Virus record (IMG/VR): IMGVR_UViG_3300013006_002409
Span: 1 to 43,501 of that record
Origin: a virus
Direction: 5' to 3' (one strand)
DNA length: 43,501 bases
The first letter of the stretch is position 1, and each line of letters begins with the position of its first letter. The notes beneath the pieces are model-generated. The model made no database searches, was not told the origin of the DNA, and was given only the letters and a program-made list of their open reading frames with translations. Below are positions 39,311-43,501 of this stretch, one piece after another. Both the position numbers and the translations under genes were made by a program.

Positions 39311-39339
39311 ATGGTGCACGCTGCAGGGTTCGAACCTGC
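39311..39339. repeat. attR core (29-bp direct repeat)
   Basis: Identical to 828-856 and part of the intact tRNA-Val gene (its T-arm, acceptor strand and CCA), plus one flanking base. The phage copy supplies the tRNA 3' end here, so the tRNA remains functional. Confidence 0.95.
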
Positions 39340-39386
39340 GACCCCATCCGTGTGAAGGATGTGCTCTACCACTGAGCTAAGCATGC
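39312..39386 (-). tRNA. tRNA-Val (anticodon CAC)
   Basis: The 75-base gene folds as a cloverleaf: a 7-bp acceptor with one G-T pair, a 4-bp D stem with loop AGTGGTA, a 5-bp anticodon stem around TTCACAC (anticodon CAC, reading GTG), a 5-base variable loop and a 5-bp T stem with TTCGAAC. The encoded 3' end is ACCA. It is the integration target; its 3' part (39312-39339) is the att core. Confidence 0.95.
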
Positions 39387-39538
39387 GATGCCAGAAATCC
39401 CCGCGAGGTGAAGACTTGAGGCGCAAGAATTAGGAAATGGGCACGGACTTGGCAAGCAATTCAGTGCTTTTCAGCGGATTTTAAAATTCCTGCTTCGCCA
39501 TGCAGGTACTGAGGCTTAGATTTCGCACAGCAAGAACC
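39387..39538. other. Intergenic space between tRNA-Val and dnaG
   Basis: It should hold the leftward promoter of tRNA-Val and the rightward promoter of dnaG. I see no clear motif of either type and no hairpin. Confidence 0.5.
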
Positions 39539-41446
39539 GTGACCCAGATTCCAAAAGACAGCGTAGAAAAAGTACTCGAAGCGACAGACATCGTCGATTT
39601 GATCGGTTCCTACATTCAGGTGAAAAAGGCAGGTTCGGCTTACCGAGCGAATTGCCCGTTCCACCATGAGAAGACCCCCTCGTTCTACATCACACCATCG
39701 ACCCAACGTTTTCACTGCTTCGGCTGCGGCAAGGGCGGCGATGCCATCGCGTTTGTGCGGGATCACGAGAATCTGCCGTTCGTCGATGCAGTGCGCAAAT
39801 TGGCTTCCCGTGCGGGCATCCACATCATCGAAGAGGATTCCGATCCCAATGCCGACCAATCGCGAAGGGCGCGCGGACGTTTGTTAGACATTCATCGTGA
39901 GGCTACTGCATTTTTCCACGAATGCTTGATGCACGCACCTGAGGCGGAGCATGCGCGAGCCTACATGAAATCGCGCGGGTTCGGTAGCGCGATGGCTGCG
40001 GGTTGGTCAGTCGGCTGGATGCCAGATCGGCCGCAAGTGTTTTTGGATTGGGCACGATCGAGGAAATTCAGCGGCCGCGACCTCGTAGATTCGGGCCTCG
40101 TGAAACTGAAAGAGGACAACCAACCCCGTTCGGGTTTGTTCGTGCGATTTCAAGACCGCCTGATGTTCCCGATTCGTAATGAAATGGGCGATGTCATCGC
40201 ATTCAGCGGTCGGCAACTCCGTGAGAATAAAAACAGCGGGAAGTACATCAACTCGCCGGAGACCCCCATTTTCAAGAAATCCAGGGTCTTCTTCGGACTC
40301 GACCGCGCGATCAAACCCATCCTTAAAGAAAAAGCTGCCCTCTTGTGCGAAGGACAAATCGACGCGATTTGCTGCCACGAGTTGGGGATTGCTCACGCCA
40401 TCGCCACCTGCGGCACCGCGTGTACACAACAACATGCTCGTCTCCTCAAACGCTACACCAGCAGCGTGCTGATCTGTTATGATGCCGACAACGCGGGACT
40501 GGCAGCGACCGAGAAGGCCTATCGCGAACTGGTCCCCGAAGGCCTTTCAGTTAGAGTAGTTGAAATGCCCGCCGGCGACGACCCAGACAGCTTTCTCAAA
40601 TCCCATGGTGAAGCGGCATTCCGGCAGTTACTCGCAAATGCCAAGGAGTTCTTCGATTTCAAACTCGAACGCGCCAAAGCAAGCGGAGCATTCAACTCTG
40701 CCACCGAACGCTCAGCGGCCCTTAAAGACTGCGCAGACCTGCTTTCCCTCATGACCGATTTCGCGGCGAGAGAAAACCAGATCAACATCGTAGCCACCCA
40801 CCTCCAAACATCGACCACTGCCTTGCGCGACGCGATCGCTCGTGCAAAGGCACAGCCGAAAAGGAATTTCACCGAAAAATCAACCGACCTAACGGATTCG
40901 AACACCCCTGCTGAGCCATCCCCATTACACCGGATCGTCGCGGTGCTTTGCCATCTAGCGCTTTCCTCAGGACCCGCCCAGCGGTTTCTCGGAGAACAAT
41001 TTGAAACATTGTACGAAGCCCATCATTGGCTAGAAGGCGTTTCACTGCTAGAAACGATCTTGGGTGCGGCACCCGATCCATCATCAAATGCAGCAGTGAA
41101 CGCCTTCATGAGCAGCCTATCGGAGGCGGATCGCCTCGCACTTGCCCGCGAAACGATGCCACAAGACGGAGCACCATCCGACGGCTTGCAGGCTGCCGAA
41201 CAAGCGCTTTCCCTACTCTCCGCAACGGTCTTACAACGGCGGGATGCGGCAGTCAAAACAGAGATGAAGCAGCCCGGACTCGGTACTGAGCGGATGCTTG
41301 AGCTACTCCACGAAGCCAAAGAGATCAGCAGCCTGCTTCGCGGTATCGGACAGCGGTCAGAGTTTGATGACGAATTACCAGCCTCGACCTGGAGGGACAA
41401 AGCACCTCCATGGAAGAAGTGGCAAGACCGACCGCGCCAATCCTAG
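39539..41446 (+). CDS. dnaG: DNA primase
   Basis: The protein has all DnaG parts. The CHC2 zinc finger has C39, H42, C60 and C63 (CPFHHEKTPSF, then FHCFGCGKGGDAIAFV). The catalytic core has a TOPRIM fold, with the acidic Glu in LLCEGQIDAI and the DAD of LICYDADNAGL, and there is a long helical C-terminal region for helicase binding. I place the start at GTG 39539 (TQIPKDSVEKV), where family proteins begin. An ATG at 39500 would add 13 residues with no family counterpart. This is host chromosome just outside attR and makes primers for replication. Confidence 0.93.
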   Translation: MTQIPKDSVEKVLEATDIVDLIGSYIQVKKAGSAYRANCPFHHEKTPSFYITPSTQRFHCFGCGKGGDAIAFVRDHENLPFVDAVRKLASRAGIHIIEEDSDPNADQSRRARGRLLDIHREATAFFHECLMHAPEAEHARAYMKSRGFGSAMAAGWSVGWMPDRPQVFLDWARSRKFSGRDLVDSGLVKLKEDNQPRSGLFVRFQDRLMFPIRNEMGDVIAFSGRQLRENKNSGKYINSPETPIFKKSRVFFGLDRAIKPILKEKAALLCEGQIDAICCHELGIAHAIATCGTACTQQHARLLKRYTSSVLICYDADNAGLAATEKAYRELVPEGLSVRVVEMPAGDDPDSFLKSHGEAAFRQLLANAKEFFDFKLERAKASGAFNSATERSAALKDCADLLSLMTDFAARENQINIVATHLQTSTTALRDAIARAKAQPKRNFTEKSTDLTDSNTPAEPSPLHRIVAVLCHLALSSGPAQRFLGEQFETLYEAHHWLEGVSLLETILGAAPDPSSNAAVNAFMSSLSEADRLALARETMPQDGAPSDGLQAAEQALSLLSATVLQRRDAAVKTEMKQPGLGTERMLELLHEAKEISSLLRGIGQRSEFDDELPASTWRDKAPPWKKWQDRPRQS

Positions 41447-41599
41447 CCACTTATCTGCCAGAGCAATATCCCTTGATCATTTCGATCGGGTCTCTAGCAT
41501 CTTCAAGGTAAGCAAGCTCCCGATTTGATTCGGCCGGCTTGCCTTTTCACGCAGCGCACGCGCAGCCCAGTCAACATTCATCATTCAATCTCCTCGCCG
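41447..41599. other. Intergenic space between dnaG and the membrane protein gene
   Basis: About 150 bases with no clear terminator or promoter; the downstream frame is open from 41525 with a TTG but without coding character there. Confidence 0.4.
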
Positions 41600-43501
41600 A
41601 TGCATCCCAGCTATTTGCCCGTATTTTTCTGGAGCCTCATCATTTTCGTCTCGTTTCTCGGGTACGGAGAAACCTTGCGCCGCGCACTGAATCGCACGGA
41701 GTTCGATGATCTCGGTTGGGGACTCACCTCGGCATGGGGCATGGCAACCGTCCTAGCAATCGGCGGGCTTCTGATGGCATTCCATCTCGCCATCACCCCC
41801 ATTCTCACTGCAGTCGTCGTACTAGGTGCCGCACTCGGCCTATTTTATGGTGTGAGCAGCCTCGTGGGAGGCAAAGTATCACGCTCAACGTTTAACTTCC
41901 CTCTATCCGATCTCATCCTCTACCTCCTTGCCGCGATTGCCTTCGCCTCCTCAATCGCTTGGTCCAATCAAATTGATCCGAACGATGACCTGATTTGCTA
42001 CCTCATGCTGCCAAAGAAAGTCCTCGCCACCGGCACGCTCATCGAACCATTCAGCTTTCAGCGAGCAGGCACCTTCGGCGGACAAGCGCTGTTGCAGGCG
42101 CTGGTGATGATCGTCGGAGCCGAGCGCAATGGCCACGTCCCAGACCGCGGACTGGCGATGGTCATGATGTTTGGCCTACTCGTGCATGCCACTCGCGGAC
42201 TACGCGGTCAACAAGCGGTGGTCCGCTTCCTGCTACTCTTCGCATTCTGGCTCGTGCCCGTGCCACGCATTAGTACCAACGGTGCAATCACTGGAGGCAT
42301 CTTATTCATCGGAATGCTGGCAACCCTTGAACGTGCTTTCAGTGTAAAATCGCGGAAGTGGTTAGCATTCATCCCAGTTGGACTTCTTTTGGCCGGCGCG
42401 TGCACCATACGCCCGACGTTCACCGTAGTAGCCGGTGCCGTTTTACTTGCTCTGGCGCTTCGTGATCTATGGGGCAGTTACCGCAGCGGCGGACTGCCAA
42501 ACGCAATCGCTCCTTTTGCAACAATCGGTCTAACAGCTCTAGCTGTCCTCACCCCATTCATGGTGGTGCTTTACGCGTCTAACGGCACCCCAATGGTACC
42601 GCCTTTTAGTGGTTTTGTCAGCCAGGCATTCCAGACTTATTCGTTCCAAGAGCCGCTCAAGAATGTCACTGGCACACTCGCGTTTTTTACTGCGCCAGAA
42701 GCCCTAGCGATGATGGCACTGCTTGCTATTGCCGCTTTCTACCCTGTCAAACGAGATACAAAACCGATCCTCTGGGGAACCATGATCGCCAGCGGCGTCA
42801 TTCTTCATCGATTCAGTGCACTCGCATTTCTGGATCTCTATCGCTACCTATATCCGATTTTTGTTCCTCTTGCCATGTGGATGATTGCAGCCTTGCTTCA
42901 AAAATCTGCGGCTGAAAACCAACAGGATTCAGTCAACGAGCCAATCCGCATGCCAATTGCAGCATCTGCGGCCGCGTTGCTGTTCTTCATCATCATCGGC
43001 TCAAGCCAAGGTGGCAAAGAGCTGAACGAACAAATCACTGGACTCCCCGACCAAATGAAAGAGGTAAAACCATTTTTTGATCCAAATCTGAGAAAAGCTT
43101 ATGAGGAGCTCCAAGGGCTTGTACCGGCAGGTGAGAAAATCCTTACCATGGTTGATGCAAGCTATTGGTTAGACTATAAGCGCAATCCGATGTATTCAAT
43201 TAATGCAGTCGGTGGTTCTTCACCACCACCTGGGATTCCTTTTGAGCAAGGCCCGGATGCATTGGCGAGCTACTTCAAAGGACTTGGAATCCGCTATGTG
43301 ATCGCAGTCGATTTCAACAACGCAGTGCTGCTCTACACCCGAAAACTCTGGAACGAAAGCACCCGCCCTGAATGGTTTTACACCTCGATTTGGAAGCCAC
43401 GCTTCAACGACTTCATGGACAATATCGATACGCTCGCCGCCAAAGAAGGCCGACTTGTCGCCAAAGCTGGCAATGCCCGCTTGATCGACCTCGGAAAGTA
43501 A
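41600..43501 (+). CDS. Multi-pass membrane protein, GT-C glycosyltransferase-like
   Basis: Taken from ATG 41600 (MHPSYLPVFFW), the 633-residue protein has 10 or more hydrophobic segments up to about residue 480. They include FFWSLIIFVSFLGYG, DLILYLLAAIAFASSI and ASAAALLFFIIIGS, followed by a soluble C-terminal domain of about 150 residues (ending DLGK). The loop IDPNDDLICYLMLPKKVL after the third or fourth helix, the DD-containing acidic patch, and the soluble tail are like GT-C or PMT-type mannosyltransferases, which use lipid-linked sugars. The match is not certain. The gene ends at the last base of the window and appears complete. It is a host gene. Confidence 0.65.
   Translation: MHPSYLPVFFWSLIIFVSFLGYGETLRRALNRTEFDDLGWGLTSAWGMATVLAIGGLLMAFHLAITPILTAVVVLGAALGLFYGVSSLVGGKVSRSTFNFPLSDLILYLLAAIAFASSIAWSNQIDPNDDLICYLMLPKKVLATGTLIEPFSFQRAGTFGGQALLQALVMIVGAERNGHVPDRGLAMVMMFGLLVHATRGLRGQQAVVRFLLLFAFWLVPVPRISTNGAITGGILFIGMLATLERAFSVKSRKWLAFIPVGLLLAGACTIRPTFTVVAGAVLLALALRDLWGSYRSGGLPNAIAPFATIGLTALAVLTPFMVVLYASNGTPMVPPFSGFVSQAFQTYSFQEPLKNVTGTLAFFTAPEALAMMALLAIAAFYPVKRDTKPILWGTMIASGVILHRFSALAFLDLYRYLYPIFVPLAMWMIAALLQKSAAENQQDSVNEPIRMPIAASAAALLFFIIIGSSQGGKELNEQITGLPDQMKEVKPFFDPNLRKAYEELQGLVPAGEKILTMVDASYWLDYKRNPMYSINAVGGSSPPPGIPFEQGPDALASYFKGLGIRYVIAVDFNNAVLLYTRKLWNESTRPEWFYTSIWKPRFNDFMDNIDTLAAKEGRLVAKAGNARLIDLGK

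Larger units (their letters stand above)
828..39339. mobile_element. Integrated temperate podovirus (prophage), T7-like virion genes
   Basis: The element is bounded by a 29-bp perfect direct repeat matching the 3' end of tRNA-Val. It carries an integrase next to attR, a repressor/excisionase control region, replication genes, terminase, a complete head-tail set in T7 gene order, and a lysis module. All essential virion genes look intact, with no frameshifts seen, so it may be inducible. No phage-type RNA polymerase, DNA polymerase or helicase gene is visible, unlike T7. Most genes are on the minus strand; only the integrase and the repressor with its small partner are on the plus strand. Confidence 0.93.

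Noticed and set aside
40900-41450. Interaction between the integrated phage and the adjacent dnaG as a functional pairing
   Set aside because: dnaG lies outside attR and is separated by the tRNA; adjacency is explained by the tRNA target site alone.
1-43501. CRISPR array, diversity-generating retroelement, insertion sequence or transposase
   Set aside because: Looked for on both strands: no regular spacer repeats, no reverse transcriptase or template/variable repeat pair, and no transposase-like frame.

Overview
The window is dominated by one complete-looking, integrated temperate podovirus of about 38.5 kb (828-39339), flanked by bacterial chromosome. On the left is the end of a glycoside hydrolase family 8 gene. 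On the right are an intact tRNA-Val(CAC), the primase gene dnaG and a large multi-pass membrane protein gene. A 29-bp exact direct repeat (828-856 and 39311-39339), equal to the 3' end of the tRNA, marks attL and attR. The host is a bacterium with a fairly GC-rich genome. The style of DnaG and of the integron-like attC elements makes me suspect Verrucomicrobiota, but nothing here proves it.

Phage layout, read from right to left because almost all genes are on the minus strand. The tyrosine integrase (+) sits beside attR. Next is a small control region: a rightward repressor-like gene with an apparently leaderless promoter, and divergent from it a long leftward operon. The early part of that operon holds an excisionase-like HTH protein, zinc-finger and membrane small proteins, a DEDD exonuclease fused to a winged helix, a RusA resolvase, a possible clamp-like protein, an SSB-like protein with the canonical DDDIPF tail, and a replication-initiator-like protein. 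Most neighbours overlap by ATGA or TGATG, so translation is probably coupled. This chain breaks at 30278-30786, where a Tad2 (anti-Thoeris, DUF2829) gene lies between two attC-like imperfect inverted repeats.

The late part is a T7-style virion block: TerS, TerL, two small genes, portal (gp8-like), Bbp19-like protein, scaffold (gp9), major capsid protein (gp10), tail tubular proteins A and B (gp11, gp12), a GNAT-like gp13 equivalent, gp14- and gp15-like internal proteins, a giant 3256-residue protein in the gp16 slot, and a tail fibre with a T7-type N-terminus (gp17). A small lysis module (two small membrane proteins and a CHAP-type endolysin) ends the operon next to attL. I see no phage RNA polymerase or DNA polymerase, so host machinery must transcribe and replicate this phage.

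The most unusual items are these. (1) The giant gp16-slot protein is a polyvalent protein with zincin, phosphoribosyltransferase, ADP-ribosyltransferase and RadC/JAMM domains, separated by six copies of an F-S-[IL]-G linker that could be processing sites. (2) The gp12-like nozzle protein carries four inserted modules resembling CBM5/12 sugar-binding domains. (3) The tad2 gene looks like an integron-type cassette inside a prophage. (4) The gp15-like protein ends in a domain resembling the 3D/double-psi barrel fold. (5) The capsid gene sits in its own unit between two terminators.
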